The notes below the pieces were generated by a model. That model was given only the letters and a program-made list of their open reading frames with translations. It searched no databases and had not been told where the DNA came from. A program made the position numbers and the translations under genes. A stretch of DNA of 14,266 nt from JANNYA01 sp031409855 (GTDB taxonomy: Bacteria > Pseudomonadota > Gammaproteobacteria > Xanthomonadales > SZUA-5). Location: assembly GCA_031409855.1 (NCBI GenBank), contig JANNYA010000152.1:1-14266 (forward strand). Direction: 5' to 3'. Positions 1-8,781 of the stretch are shown here, piece by piece (positions within the stretch are counted from its first letter, which is position 1; each line of letters begins with the position of its first letter).

Positions 1-39
1 GATTCAAATTTAAGCAGCCCCGAGATTGATTTAAAACTT

Positions 40-45
40 TATAAT
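40..45 (+). promoter_or_regulatory. possible -10 element upstream of first TPR gene
   Basis: A perfect TATAAT hexamer lies 36 bases before the start codon at 82. No good -35 hexamer is present at 16-18 bases upstream; the closest TTGATT (27-32) is far too near. This is therefore only half a sigma70 promoter by eye, in an A/T-rich leader. A chance match is possible. Confidence 0.3.
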
Positions 46-81
46 CAATGCATTAAGAAAACTCTAAACCAGTGAGACGCT

Positions 82-2034
82 ATGCAACCAGATTCGCCTC
101 AGTCTTCTAGCCAATATTCTTCATCTGATGCAAGCACCAACAAACCTCGGTCGCGTAATCGGGCGCGGCGTCCGGCAAGCGCGGTGCCGTCGCAGCCAGC
201 CCCGCAAAATGCCCCGGTGGTCCGTGTAGAAGGCTTGGCCGAAACTTTGCATGATGTGCGGCATGAGCTGGCGTTAATCTCGCACGCCACCAAATATAAC
301 TGGATCAACCAGCGCCTAATTTTGTTGCGTAATGCGTTGATTGCCTTGAGTATACTGGTGATAGTTATCGTGATAGCGGTCGCCTGTTACCGCGAAGCCT
401 ACCGGCAAACCCTTACCATTGCTGCTTTCGACGTTCCCGAATCCCTTGCTGAGCGCGGCTTGACGGGGCAGGTTGTTGCGAAAGCGCTGTTTGATGAACT
501 CATCAAACGGCGTGATTTGGTCATCACATTGGAGAAGGGCGAACTCAAAGGCGCGTGGGCGGAGAACCGTTCGGATGTGGCGATCCCCGAAGCCAAGTTC
601 ACGCTGCAATCGGTGTTTCGTTATTTGCGTTATATGACGGGTAATGAGATCGCGGTTGACGGTGAATTCACCCTCGATGGTGATGATGTCACCATGAGAG
701 TGCGTGTTGCTGGTAAACCACCGACGATTGTGAAAGGCAAACTCGCGGCGTGGGAAACCCTGGTCGGTGAGCTAGCGATGGGTGTACTGGATGTGACGCA
801 ACCAGCCGTAGTCGCCGCCTATCTTGGCATCAAAGCCCAGACGCCAGAAGATCTCGTCGCCCTCTCCAAACGTTTACGCCAGATGTCGGCACAAGACCCC
901 AAACTCAGCGGCGCGGTGATGTCGGTGGCCTACGACGCGTATGGCAACGCGCTTCAGCGGCAAGACAGACTTGATGAGGCCGTACTCGCTTTTGACCAGG
1001 CGATGGCGCTAGACCCCAACAATGGGGTCGCGGTGATGAGTGCCGGCAATACACAGGCAAACCAACGCAATTACGATCAGTCAGTAAAGTTATTCCAGCG
1101 TGGGCTCACGATGCAGCTACCTGATTCCGTCAAACGATTGGCGTTTGCTCGCTGGTCAACAGACGGTCTCAACGCCGGGAATTGCGACGTAGCGGCCAAA
1201 GCGCTGGAGGAAGCCCGTAAGTCGCCGGTTTACGACCAACTGCGATTTGTAAGTGTAGAGGCTAACGTTATCGCCCGCTGTGATTATGAGGAGGCGCGCG
1301 CAGCGGCACTAATGGCAAAACACGTCGCGATGCACCCCGACAACGAGCGGTTTGCCAACACGCTTCAGGGAATCAGTTTCAGTCGCCCGGAGAACCGCTA
1401 CCGCGAATTGGGTATTCAGGTCAGCCGTGATGCCATCGCTGCGGGCGCGAATGACTTTTTCATCTTACAAAATCTGGCTCGCGCGCTCATTGACTTTGGC
1501 CGTGTCGAAGAGGGGCGGGAAATCTACGGACGTGCAGAGGCGGCGGGAACCATAAGCCGCAGCCCCAGAACCAGGCGGCGTGGCGCGGCGTCTATTGAAG
1601 GCCTAATCTTTTTTCAACAAAAGGAATACGCCAAGGCGGACGAGATCGTTCAGCGCCTGATTGCCGAGCAGCCGTTGCGGGAGTGGGGAGAGTTTTCGCG
1701 ATATGGTCGCCTCAAGTTGGCGATGAACCAATTCGATGAGGCAATTGCCGTGTACAACGATGGCCTCAAACGCTTGCCAAAAAACTGCCAGCTCTGGCAA
1801 GAGCTGGGCACGGTGTACGCCACCAAGGGTGATGTGCCGACCGCACTCGCTACATGGGAAAAGGGCATCGCCGCCGTGCCGAAGTGCGGGCTGAATTACC
1901 TTGAGGCGGCGCGTTTACTCATCAAACAAAATCGCGTGCTGGAAGCTAAAAGCAAACTCGATGCGCTGATCAAGATTGCGCTGAATTCCGATGGGGCGGT
2001 GATTGCGAAAGAAATTTTAGCAACCCTTCCTTAG
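82..2034 (+). CDS. membrane-anchored TPR protein, paralog 1
   Basis: This 650-residue protein is of unknown function. Residues 1-45 are Ser/Gln/Pro-rich and basic (KPRSRNRARR), likely disordered. Residues 47-78 form a conserved juxtamembrane block (VRVEGLA, then ISHATKYNWINQR). About residues 79-102 form one hydrophobic helix. With the positive charge on the N side, this predicts N-in/C-out topology. Residues 116-260 form a domain beginning FDVPESLAERGLTGQVVA, a type of element I recall ahead of TPRs in other proteobacterial proteins (memory only). TPR-like helices are clearest at 280-347 and 538-635. Two Cys pairs (368/400 and 569/602) are one TPR apart and conserved in both paralogs, consistent with disulfides outside the cytoplasm. 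The start at 82 is chosen because a weak GTGAG lies 5 bases upstream and the whole tail is retained. A paralog follows at 2193 in the same orientation. Likely a scaffold or assembly factor; this role is inferred only from the TPRs. Confidence 0.9.
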   Translation: MQPDSPQSSSQYSSSDASTNKPRSRNRARRPASAVPSQPAPQNAPVVRVEGLAETLHDVRHELALISHATKYNWINQRLILLRNALIALSILVIVIVIAVACYREAYRQTLTIAAFDVPESLAERGLTGQVVAKALFDELIKRRDLVITLEKGELKGAWAENRSDVAIPEAKFTLQSVFRYLRYMTGNEIAVDGEFTLDGDDVTMRVRVAGKPPTIVKGKLAAWETLVGELAMGVLDVTQPAVVAAYLGIKAQTPEDLVALSKRLRQMSAQDPKLSGAVMSVAYDAYGNALQRQDRLDEAVLAFDQAMALDPNNGVAVMSAGNTQANQRNYDQSVKLFQRGLTMQLPDSVKRLAFARWSTDGLNAGNCDVAAKALEEARKSPVYDQLRFVSVEANVIARCDYEEARAAALMAKHVAMHPDNERFANTLQGISFSRPENRYRELGIQVSRDAIAAGANDFFILQNLARALIDFGRVEEGREIYGRAEAAGTISRSPRTRRRGAASIEGLIFFQQKEYAKADEIVQRLIAEQPLREWGEFSRYGRLKLAMNQFDEAIAVYNDGLKRLPKNCQLWQELGTVYATKGDVPTALATWEKGIAAVPKCGLNYLEAARLLIKQNRVLEAKSKLDALIKIALNSDGAVIAKEILATLP

Positions 2035-2087
2035 CGCCTATTTTTGTGCTGTATGGTGATGTATTTATTGTAAGATGAATGCCTTGG

Positions 2088-2122
2088 AGATTCCCTAAAA
2101 TAGGGTATCTTCAGCCTATTTT
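2088..2122 (+). promoter_or_regulatory. two overlapping alternative hairpins in the leader of the second TPR gene
   Basis: Hairpin one pairs AGATTCCCTA (2088-2097) with TAGGGTATCT (2101-2110), with one mismatch and an AAA loop. Hairpin two pairs AAAATAGG (2097-2104) with CCTATTTT (2115-2122) perfectly across a 10-base loop. The two share bases, so they exclude one another. Hairpin two ends in a short T stretch but has no long U tract. A GATAAT hexamer (2128-2133) just downstream could be a -10 box, making the repeat an operator instead. The structure is seen; its function is inferred. It might be a weak terminator for paralog 1, an attenuator or an operator. Confidence 0.35.
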
Positions 2123-2192
2123 GCGGTGATAATTTGATCCACGCCTGCGCCTTCTTACATTTCAGCACTCACCATCATCTGAACCAATCACA

Positions 2193-4124
2193 ATGACTTC
2201 ACACACACAAATTGATCCTGCGCCGTTGACGCGTGTTGACGCGATTCCGGCAGACGAAGCTTCAACAACTTCGGCCATTGACTTAACTCACCAAGCAGCG
2301 CGACCGAGCGCAATGGTACGCGTAGAGGGCCTCGCTAAAACGCTTGCTAGCGTCGATCATGAATTAAAGCTCATCTCGCACGCCACAAAATATAACTGGA
2401 TCAACCAGCGCCTAATTTTGTTGCGCAACGCCCTAATTGCGTTGAGCATATTGGCGGTGGTTATCGTGGCGGTGGTGGCGTGTTATCGCGAAGCCTACCG
2501 GCAAACCCTCACCATCGCCGCCTTTGATGTGCCTGAGAAGCTCGCCGAACAAGGCCTTACGGGGCAAGTGGTGGCCAAGGCTTTGTTTGATGAGCTAATA
2601 AAGCGGCGCGAATTGGTCACCACATTAGAAGCCGGAGAGCTTAAAGGCGCATGGGCGGAAAACCGTGCGGATGTGGCGATACCAGAAGCTAAATTTACCC
2701 TGCAATCGGTGTTCCGCTATTTGCGCTACATGACGGGGAATGAAATCGGAATTGACGGCGAATTCATTTTGAATGATGCGGATGTGATCATGAAAGTACG
2801 CGTCGCGGGCAAGTCGCCAAAAGTGGTCAAAGGCAAGCTCGCTGATTGGGAAAACTTGGTGGGTGAATTAGCACTTGGTGTACTTGATGTGACGCAACCC
2901 GCTGTGCTCGCCGCCTACTTAGGTCTAAAGGCGCAGACACCAGAGGACATCAAGGCGCTATCCAAACATATCGTGGCGATGCAAAACGCCGCACAAAAGC
3001 CCAGCGCCGCCGTGATGTCCGTTGCGTACGATGCTTACGGTAGTGCGTTGTTGCGCCAATCAAGACAGGAAGAGGCGAGGGCGGCATTTGCTGAAGCGAT
3101 GACGCTGGATCCTAGCAATGGGGTCGCGGTGATTGACGCTGCTGATGCGCAAACAGCACTTCGCAACTACGCGGAGGCGTCCGTTTTGTACGTGCGGGCG
3201 CAAAGCCTGCGCTTGCCCGACACGGTGAAGGCAACTGCGCTGGTGCGGCGCGTTTCAGGTGCAACGGCGGCGGGCGATTGTCCCGTCGCGGCGCAGGCGT
3301 TGCAAGACGCCAAAGCCTCACCCAGTTACGCGGCCAGCTTTGTCGCGGGCGCGGAGGCGCTCTACATCGTGCGTTGTGAATTTGAGGAGGCACGTGGTGC
3401 AGCGCTGATTGAAAAATACGCTACGTTGCATCCGGACGCGGTTGGTCCGATGAATTGGCACGGTATCGTCCAGCTGACGCGTCCAGAGAAACGCTACGTG
3501 GGTGAGGCCATCAAGGTGTTTCGTCGCGCAATGAGCAATGGTGTCGAGGACCCATTCCTCTACAATAACTTGGCCGCCGCACTTGCCGCAAGTGGCGAAT
3601 ACGAGGAATCTCGGCAGATCTATGAGAAAGCGAATCAACTCAGGCTCAAGACGGGCGCGCCCATTTTTTCTGACGATGGCTATAACGGTACGGTGTACTT
3701 CTGGAAGGGTGAATTTGCAAAAGCAGACGCGGCATTGCGCCGTTTTTACACGACAACACCGCTACGCGAAGAACGACAATTTGTCACCTTCGCGGGAACG
3801 CAAACCGAACTTTTGCGATTCGACGAAGCGACCACGCTGTACAACGATGCGCTGCAGCGCTACCCGAAAAGTTGCCTCTTATGGGAAGGTTTTGGCAACA
3901 TGTACGCGAAGAAGGGTAATGTTCCGACAGCGCTTGCTACTTACGACAAAGGCATCGTCGCCGTGCCGAAATGTGGCTCGAACTACAACGCTGCGGCGCG
4001 TTTACTCATCGAACAAAACCGCGCACCGGAAGCCAAACAAAAACTCGATGCGCTCATTAAAATCGCGCCGAATTCGGATGGGACGGTGCTCGCGAAAGAG
4101 ATTTTGGCCACAATCGCAAGGTAA
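2193..4124 (+). CDS. membrane-anchored TPR protein, paralog 2
   Basis: This 643-residue paralog of the preceding gene has the same architecture: a variable acidic/polar tail (1-40), the conserved block VRVEGLAKTL...ISHATKYNW (42-70), one membrane helix (about 74-97), the FDVPEKLAEQG domain (111-260), and TPR-like repeats, clearest at 277-340 and 540-630. The four Cys are kept at 363, 395, 561 and 594, with the same 32- and 33-residue spacing. From the middle onward it is clearly more diverged from paralog 1 than paralog 3 is. The start at 2193 has no visible Shine-Dalgarno, but homology reaches close to the N-terminus, which supports it. It sits 158 bases after paralog 1, so it may have its own promoter. 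Function unknown; an envelope scaffold is plausible from the TPRs only. Confidence 0.9.
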   Translation: MTSHTQIDPAPLTRVDAIPADEASTTSAIDLTHQAARPSAMVRVEGLAKTLASVDHELKLISHATKYNWINQRLILLRNALIALSILAVVIVAVVACYREAYRQTLTIAAFDVPEKLAEQGLTGQVVAKALFDELIKRRELVTTLEAGELKGAWAENRADVAIPEAKFTLQSVFRYLRYMTGNEIGIDGEFILNDADVIMKVRVAGKSPKVVKGKLADWENLVGELALGVLDVTQPAVLAAYLGLKAQTPEDIKALSKHIVAMQNAAQKPSAAVMSVAYDAYGSALLRQSRQEEARAAFAEAMTLDPSNGVAVIDAADAQTALRNYAEASVLYVRAQSLRLPDTVKATALVRRVSGATAAGDCPVAAQALQDAKASPSYAASFVAGAEALYIVRCEFEEARGAALIEKYATLHPDAVGPMNWHGIVQLTRPEKRYVGEAIKVFRRAMSNGVEDPFLYNNLAAALAASGEYEESRQIYEKANQLRLKTGAPIFSDDGYNGTVYFWKGEFAKADAALRRFYTTTPLREERQFVTFAGTQTELLRFDEATTLYNDALQRYPKSCLLWEGFGNMYAKKGNVPTALATYDKGIVAVPKCGSNYNAAARLLIEQNRAPEAKQKLDALIKIAPNSDGTVLAKEILATIAR

Positions 4125-4492
4125 TACGTCGGTAATGCATGGCATCGCCGCCGCGATACATCCGCCAACATAGACAATGAAAGCACATCCATGCTGGGCG
4201 CTCTGCGATCGCGCATGTCGGAATAGATGATATGCGCTGCGTCCAACACCTTCGTTCCCCGCCCAATATCCGCGAACAGTCTTGGATGTTGTCGATTTTT
4301 ACAGGGTTTGCCATCAGTTAAATGCCCCCAGCGCAACCCCTCTCCCACTTACTTTCAACCACCAATAAGTTCCCCCCCCAACCAAGAATTTCGATAAAGT
4401 CACGAATAGTTGTATCACCAGAGCTAAAATAATGAATATTATCCAAGCTCACTTGGTAACACCTTAAAAAACCCATATACGGAACGGCAAAA
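4125..4492. other. intergenic stretch without a credible gene
   Basis: This region holds no open frame that looks like a conserved protein. Minus-strand frames (starts near 4314 and 4348) run on into the 3' end of the TPR gene and are probably shadows. A fragment resembling coding sequence (ADIGRGTKVLDAAHIIYSD, about 4220-4276, minus strand) was not recognised. There is a run of eight C at 4372-4379. A TATTAT hexamer (4437-4442) could be a -10 box for the exchanger gene, but it has no good -35. Confidence 0.5.
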
Positions 4493-5565
4493 ATGATGAC
4501 ATTTCTATTGTTTTTAGGTGGCTTAGTCCTATTGATTGCAGGGGCTGAGGCACTCTTCCGTGGCGCGAGTAAGCTGGCGTTGTCGATTGGCATTTCGCCA
4601 TAAGTGATAGGATTAACCATCGTTGCCTTTGGCACGTCGTCGCCCGAAATGGCGGTTTCTGTACAGTCGGCGATGGAAGGTAAAGTTGACATCGCGATTG
4701 GTAACGTCGTCGGCTCAAATATTTTTAACGTGCTCTTTATTTTGGGTTTTTGCGCAGTCATCGCGCCGCTGATGATTAACCGCCAAATTATTCGCCAAGA
4801 AGTGCCGATCATGATGTGCGCGTCGCTGATTCTGATTGGATTTATGTGGAACGGAAATATTTCGCGCATGGAGGCGGGCATTATGTTTGGCCTCTTGCTT
4901 GCCTACACCGCATTTTTGGTGATTCAATCGCGTAAAGAGACGAAGGCGACATCGGCCAGTGATATGGATATTGATGCCACCAGCACGTGGGATCGGCACT
5001 GGGCGATGCAGGTCGTGCTGATCGTGATTGGCCTTGTACTGCTAGTACAAGGCTCGAATTGGCTGGTCGAAGCGGCGATTATTTTTGCCAAAATGCTCGG
5101 CGTGTCTGAGTTGGTAATCGGCTTGACGATCATTGCGGCAGGCACATCAATGCCCGAAGTCGCAACATCGATTATGGCGACCATCCGTGGTCAGCGCGAT
5201 ATTGCAGTAGGCAATGTGATTGGTAGCAATACCTTCAATATCTTAGGCGTGCTCGGTTTAACAGGCTTAGTCGCACCGACGAGCTTGGCGGTCGCACCGT
5301 CAATTTTGACTTTCGATATGTGGGTGATGCTTGCTGTGGCCGTTGCGTGTCTGCCGATATTTTTACCGGCCGCGAAATCGCGCGTTGGGAAGGCGCGATA
5401 TTTGCAGGCTACTACGCTGCTTACACCGCATACTTGATTTTGATGTTGCAGCAGCACGATGCACTGCCAATCTTTAGTAATGTTATGCTGATATTTGTCG
5501 TGCCAATTACGGTGGTTACGATTATCGTGATGCTGCTTAAACAAAAGAATCAACGAACGCCATAG
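4493..5565 (+). pseudogene. broken CaCA-family (YrbG-like) calcium/sodium antiporter
   Basis: Ca2+:cation antiporters exchange Ca2+ for Na+ or H+ across the inner membrane and carry two inverted alpha repeats. Both are visible: GLTIVAFGTSSPEMAVS then GNVVGSNIFNVLFILG (first), and GLTIIAAGTSMPEVATS then GNVIGSNTFNILGVLG (second). The frame opens at 4493 or 4496 (GGAACGG at 4481-4487 favours 4493). It is interrupted by TAA at 4601-4603, between SIGISP and VIGLTIVA, where the family usually has an aliphatic residue, so a TTA or CTA to TAA change fits. A second lesion lies in the T run 5360-5364. Restoring one T would join LPIF to TGREIARWEGAIFAGYY, the usual C-terminal helix region; as it stands the frame ends at 5437. 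A GTG restart at 4604 would lack the first helix. The repaired length, about 356 residues, is near that of the family. It ends 46 bases before mrpA. Sequencing error is possible, more so for the T run than for the stop. Confidence 0.85.
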
Positions 5566-5611
5566 GGTTTCGAGCCATACCGCGCCACGCCAATAAACCA
5601 ACACTTAACGC

Positions 5612-8425
5612 ATGACGCAACCCACACTCTTAGTGCTAATGCTATTGCTGCCGATTATCGGCGCGCTGGCTTTACTCGCGGTGGATAACCGCAATCGTGC
5701 TCTTGCTATTGGCATAGCGGGTGGCGTGACCATTGCCGCATGCGCGTTACTGGCGATGTTGGCGACTAATGTGTTTGATGGCAACGTCGCCCGTTTTCGT
5801 GCTGATTGGCTGCCGTCCTTGAACGTCGCCTTTAGCTTACGGCTCGATGGCTTGGGATTTTTATTTGCGTCATTAATTTTGGGCATCGGCGCGCTCGTGG
5901 TCCTGTATGGCGCATATTACTTATCGAATGACGATCCGCCAGCGCGGTTTTTTGCGTTTCTGCTCTTTTTCATGGGCGCAATGTTGGGCGTGGTGTTGTC
6001 TGACAATTTGATCTTGCTTGTCGTTTTTTGGGAACTAACTAGCCTCTCGTCATTTTTATTGATTGGCTTCTGGCGGCATCGCGAAGACGCACGCCAAGGT
6101 GCACGTATGGCGCTCACAGTCACAGGCGCGGGTGGGCTGGCACTACTGGCAGGCGTATTGCTGATCGGCCATGTCGTCGGCAGCTATGATTTGGATGCCG
6201 TCTTCGCCGCAAAGGCAACGCTACAAGAAAGCGCGCTCTTCACGCCGATTTTGATTTTGATTTTGCTCGGTGCATTTACCAAAAGCGCGCAGTTTCCATT
6301 TCACTTTTGGCTACCGCGTGCAATGGCCGCACCCACGCCAGTCTCGGCGTATTTGCATTCGGCGACAATGGTCAAGGCGGGCGTATTTTTATTGGCGCGG
6401 ATGTACCCTGCACTGGGCGATAACGACACATGGTTTTGGATTGTCTCCACTACGGGCTTGGCGACACTTTTACTCGGTGCGGTGGTGGCGATTTTTCAAC
6501 ACGATCTAAAAGGCTTGCTCGCGTACTCAACTATTTCGCATTTGGGGTTGATTACATTGTTGTTTGGCCTCGATTCGCCGCTTGCGGTGGTGGCAGGCGT
6601 GTTTCACATCATTAATCATGCAGTGTTCAAAGCATCGCTCTTCATGGCGGCGGGCATTATCGACCATGAAACCGGATCGCGCGATATGCGCCAACTCAAT
6701 GGCTTATGGAAGACGATGCCGATTACCGCCACGCTCGCGATGGTCGCATGTGCCGCGATGGCTGGTGTGCCATTGGCGAATGGCTTTTTGTCCAAGGAAA
6801 TGTTTTTTGCCGAAGCGCTTGCGGTGGACGCGCATCGTCTCTTATCCATTGCCACGCCAATTGCGGCGACTATTGCTGCGATTGCCAGTGTGGCGTATTC
6901 GCTACGCTTTATTCACGATGTCTTTTTTAATGGCGAACCGGTTGGTCTCACTAAAACGCCGCATGAGCCGCCCCGAATCATGCGTGTGCCGGTTGAGATT
7001 TTGGTGGTGCTGTGTTTAGTGGTTGGCATCTTTCCGGCATTCACCATAGGGCCACTTTTGGCAATTGCCGCGCAGGCCACGCTGAATGTCACCCCCGCCG
7101 GCTTGCCTGTATATAGCCTAGCGATTTGGCATGGTGTGAATTTGCCGCTGATGATGAGCGCGATTGCGCTTGTTGGCGGTGTATCGTTGTATGTCGTGTT
7201 GCAGAAAAAAATTAATTTACACACCGTGGCGAAATTGCCGGGTGACGCCAAAGTGTTGTTCGATGTGCTTATCGAAAACCTTGTCGTTGTTGCGAGTGCG
7301 ATTACGCGCACCACACAAAACGCCAGCTTGCAGCGCTATTTGCTGCTCATTATTCTCACCGCGATTGCGGCCGGCGCGGCGGGATTTTGGCTCAGCCCAA
7401 GCACCAACAGCATCGCAGTACGTCCGCAGCCGGCTAATCTGCTGGTGACAATATTCGCACTCATCGGTATGGCGGCGGCAATCGGCACGGTCTTCATGCA
7501 TCGTGAACGCTTTAATGCGCTGATGCTATTGGGGCTGACGGGGCTGATTATTGCGCTCACATTTATTTATTTTTCCGCGCCGGATTTGGCGTTGACACAA
7601 GTCTTGGTCGAAGTTGTCTCGATTATTTTGATGATGCTAGCGCTGAATTTTTTACCCAAGCTGAGCGTCAAGGAAACCAATCATTTCCGACGCTATCGCG
7701 ATATGGTTATCGCAGCCGTGGCGGGGCTTGGCGTGAGTTGGATTGTCTATGCGGTGTTGACGCGTCCGTTCAATTCGATCTCGCCCTACTTTCTTCGCAC
7801 CACTGTGCCCGAAGGCGGCGGAGCGAATGCGGTGAATGTCATCATCGTCGATTTTCGTGGCTTTGATACTTTGGGCGAGATTGCCGTACTCGGTATGGCA
7901 GGCTTGATTGTGGCGGTGTTGCTGCGCGGCATCAGTATTGCAAAGTCGCCAGCGGACGGCGCATTTGAGGCAAAAGCGCCTGAAAACGCCCGCCCTTCCT
8001 TGCTCTTGTCAATCATTTCGTCAATCCTTTTGCCCATCACCATCATGGTCTCGATTTATTTTTATTTACGCGGTCACAATTTACCCGGCGGTGGATTTAT
8101 TGCCGGATTGATTTTTGCCATCGGCATCATCTTGCAATACGTCGCACTCGGCCGCGAAAAAGTCGAAGCGCAATTACCAATGAATTACGGCAAATGGATA
8201 GGCTGGGGCTTACTCGCCGCCGGGCTCACGGGCGTGGGCAGTTTTGTGGTCGGCTTTCCTTTTCTCACCAGCGCGTTTCAATACTTCAAACTGCCGGTTG
8301 TCGAAGCGGTGCCGATTGCATCCGCCATGTTCTTTGATTTAGGCGTGTTCTTATGCGTGATCGGCGGCACCATGTTGGCGCTGGCTACATTAGCCAAAGT
8401 CTCTAGCACTCGGAGCGCGCCATGA
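5612..8425 (+). CDS. mrpA: Mrp Na+/H+ antiporter subunit A, fused to subunit B
   Basis: Largest subunit (937 residues) of the multi-subunit Mrp (Mnh/Pha) monovalent cation/proton antiporter, related to complex I NuoL. The proton-path acidic and lysine residues of the NuoL-like part are visible: E141 in VFWELTSLSSFLL, K224 in AFTKSAQFPFHFWLP, K255 in HSATMVKAG, K300 in QHDLKGLLAYSTISH, and K395 in GFLSKEMFF. The MrpA-specific C-terminal part includes DLALTQVLVEVV (E667) and VDFRGFDTLGEI (D747, E756). From about residue 795 the sequence is MrpB, with YLRGHNLPGGGFIAGL (818-833). This A-B fusion is typical of the proteobacterial group 2 operons. There is no clear Shine-Dalgarno before 5612, but the N-terminus MTQPTLLVLMLLLPIIG matches the family start. 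It overlaps mrpC by 4 bases. Confidence 0.96.
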   Translation: MTQPTLLVLMLLLPIIGALALLAVDNRNRALAIGIAGGVTIAACALLAMLATNVFDGNVARFRADWLPSLNVAFSLRLDGLGFLFASLILGIGALVVLYGAYYLSNDDPPARFFAFLLFFMGAMLGVVLSDNLILLVVFWELTSLSSFLLIGFWRHREDARQGARMALTVTGAGGLALLAGVLLIGHVVGSYDLDAVFAAKATLQESALFTPILILILLGAFTKSAQFPFHFWLPRAMAAPTPVSAYLHSATMVKAGVFLLARMYPALGDNDTWFWIVSTTGLATLLLGAVVAIFQHDLKGLLAYSTISHLGLITLLFGLDSPLAVVAGVFHIINHAVFKASLFMAAGIIDHETGSRDMRQLNGLWKTMPITATLAMVACAAMAGVPLANGFLSKEMFFAEALAVDAHRLLSIATPIAATIAAIASVAYSLRFIHDVFFNGEPVGLTKTPHEPPRIMRVPVEILVVLCLVVGIFPAFTIGPLLAIAAQATLNVTPAGLPVYSLAIWHGVNLPLMMSAIALVGGVSLYVVLQKKINLHTVAKLPGDAKVLFDVLIENLVVVASAITRTTQNASLQRYLLLIILTAIAAGAAGFWLSPSTNSIAVRPQPANLLVTIFALIGMAAAIGTVFMHRERFNALMLLGLTGLIIALTFIYFSAPDLALTQVLVEVVSIILMMLALNFLPKLSVKETNHFRRYRDMVIAAVAGLGVSWIVYAVLTRPFNSISPYFLRTTVPEGGGANAVNVIIVDFRGFDTLGEIAVLGMAGLIVAVLLRGISIAKSPADGAFEAKAPENARPSLLLSIISSILLPITIMVSIYFYLRGHNLPGGGFIAGLIFAIGIILQYVALGREKVEAQLPMNYGKWIGWGLLAAGLTGVGSFVVGFPFLTSAFQYFKLPVVEAVPIASAMFFDLGVFLCVIGGTMLALATLAKVSSTRSAP

Positions 8426-8781
8426 GCCTCGAACTCTTAGTCGCCTTAGGCATTGGTGTGCTCGCGGCTTGCGGCATATATTTGATTTTGCGCGCACGGA
8501 TTTTCGATGTGGTGCTGGGGCTTACCCTGCTGTCCTATGGCGTGAATTTATTTATCTTTTTCATGGGACGATTGGCAGTCGGTAAAGCGCCAATCATTAA
8601 AGATGGCGTGCCATTGAATTTAGCCAGCTATGCAGACCCGCTGCCGCAAGCGCTCGTGCTGACCGCGATTGTGATTTCGTTTGGCATGACTGCAGTGCTG
8701 CTTGCGATTGCGGTACGCGCGCATATCGAGAATGGACATGATCACGTTGATGAAGACGCGGAGAACAAAAGCGCGCGATGA
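8422..8781 (+). CDS. mrpC: Mrp Na+/H+ antiporter subunit C
   Basis: NuoK-like small membrane subunit of the Mrp complex, 119 residues with three predicted helices. Family signatures are GLTLLSYGVNLFIF (33-46) and YADPLPQALVLTAIVISF (70-87). The C-terminal tail is acidic (ENGHDHVDEDAE). ATG at 8422 overlaps the mrpA stop as ATGA, and GGAG at 8412-8415 gives a 6-base spacing. This arrangement suggests translational coupling. mrpD overlaps its end in the same way. Confidence 0.96.
   Translation: MSLELLVALGIGVLAACGIYLILRARIFDVVLGLTLLSYGVNLFIFFMGRLAVGKAPIIKDGVPLNLASYADPLPQALVLTAIVISFGMTAVLLAIAVRAHIENGHDHVDEDAENKSAR

Noticed and set aside
4057..4348. Overlapping minus-strand open frames with ATG starts at 4314 and 4348
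   Set aside because: They extend into the conserved 3' end of the TPR gene, show no recognised motif, and the two frames compete with each other; most likely shadows, at best an unrecognised remnant.
4453..4481. TTGGTA and TATACG as a promoter for the exchanger, 17-base spacing
   Set aside because: Each hexamer matches only 4 of 6 consensus bases, and transcription would start only a few bases before the start codon, leaving no room for the ribosome binding site at 4481-4487.
4601..4603. Stop-codon recoding or selenocysteine-like read-through in the exchanger
   Set aside because: The codon is TAA, the site is normally an aliphatic residue, a second lesion exists downstream, and other nearby pseudogenes show TAG and TGA; ordinary decay or error explains it.
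4604..5437. Exchanger open frame starting at GTG 4604 as a functional 277-residue gene
   Set aside because: It begins directly after the in-frame TAA, in the middle of the first alpha repeat, and ends out of frame after the T-run lesion; the parts on both sides match the family, so it is a fragment of a broken gene.
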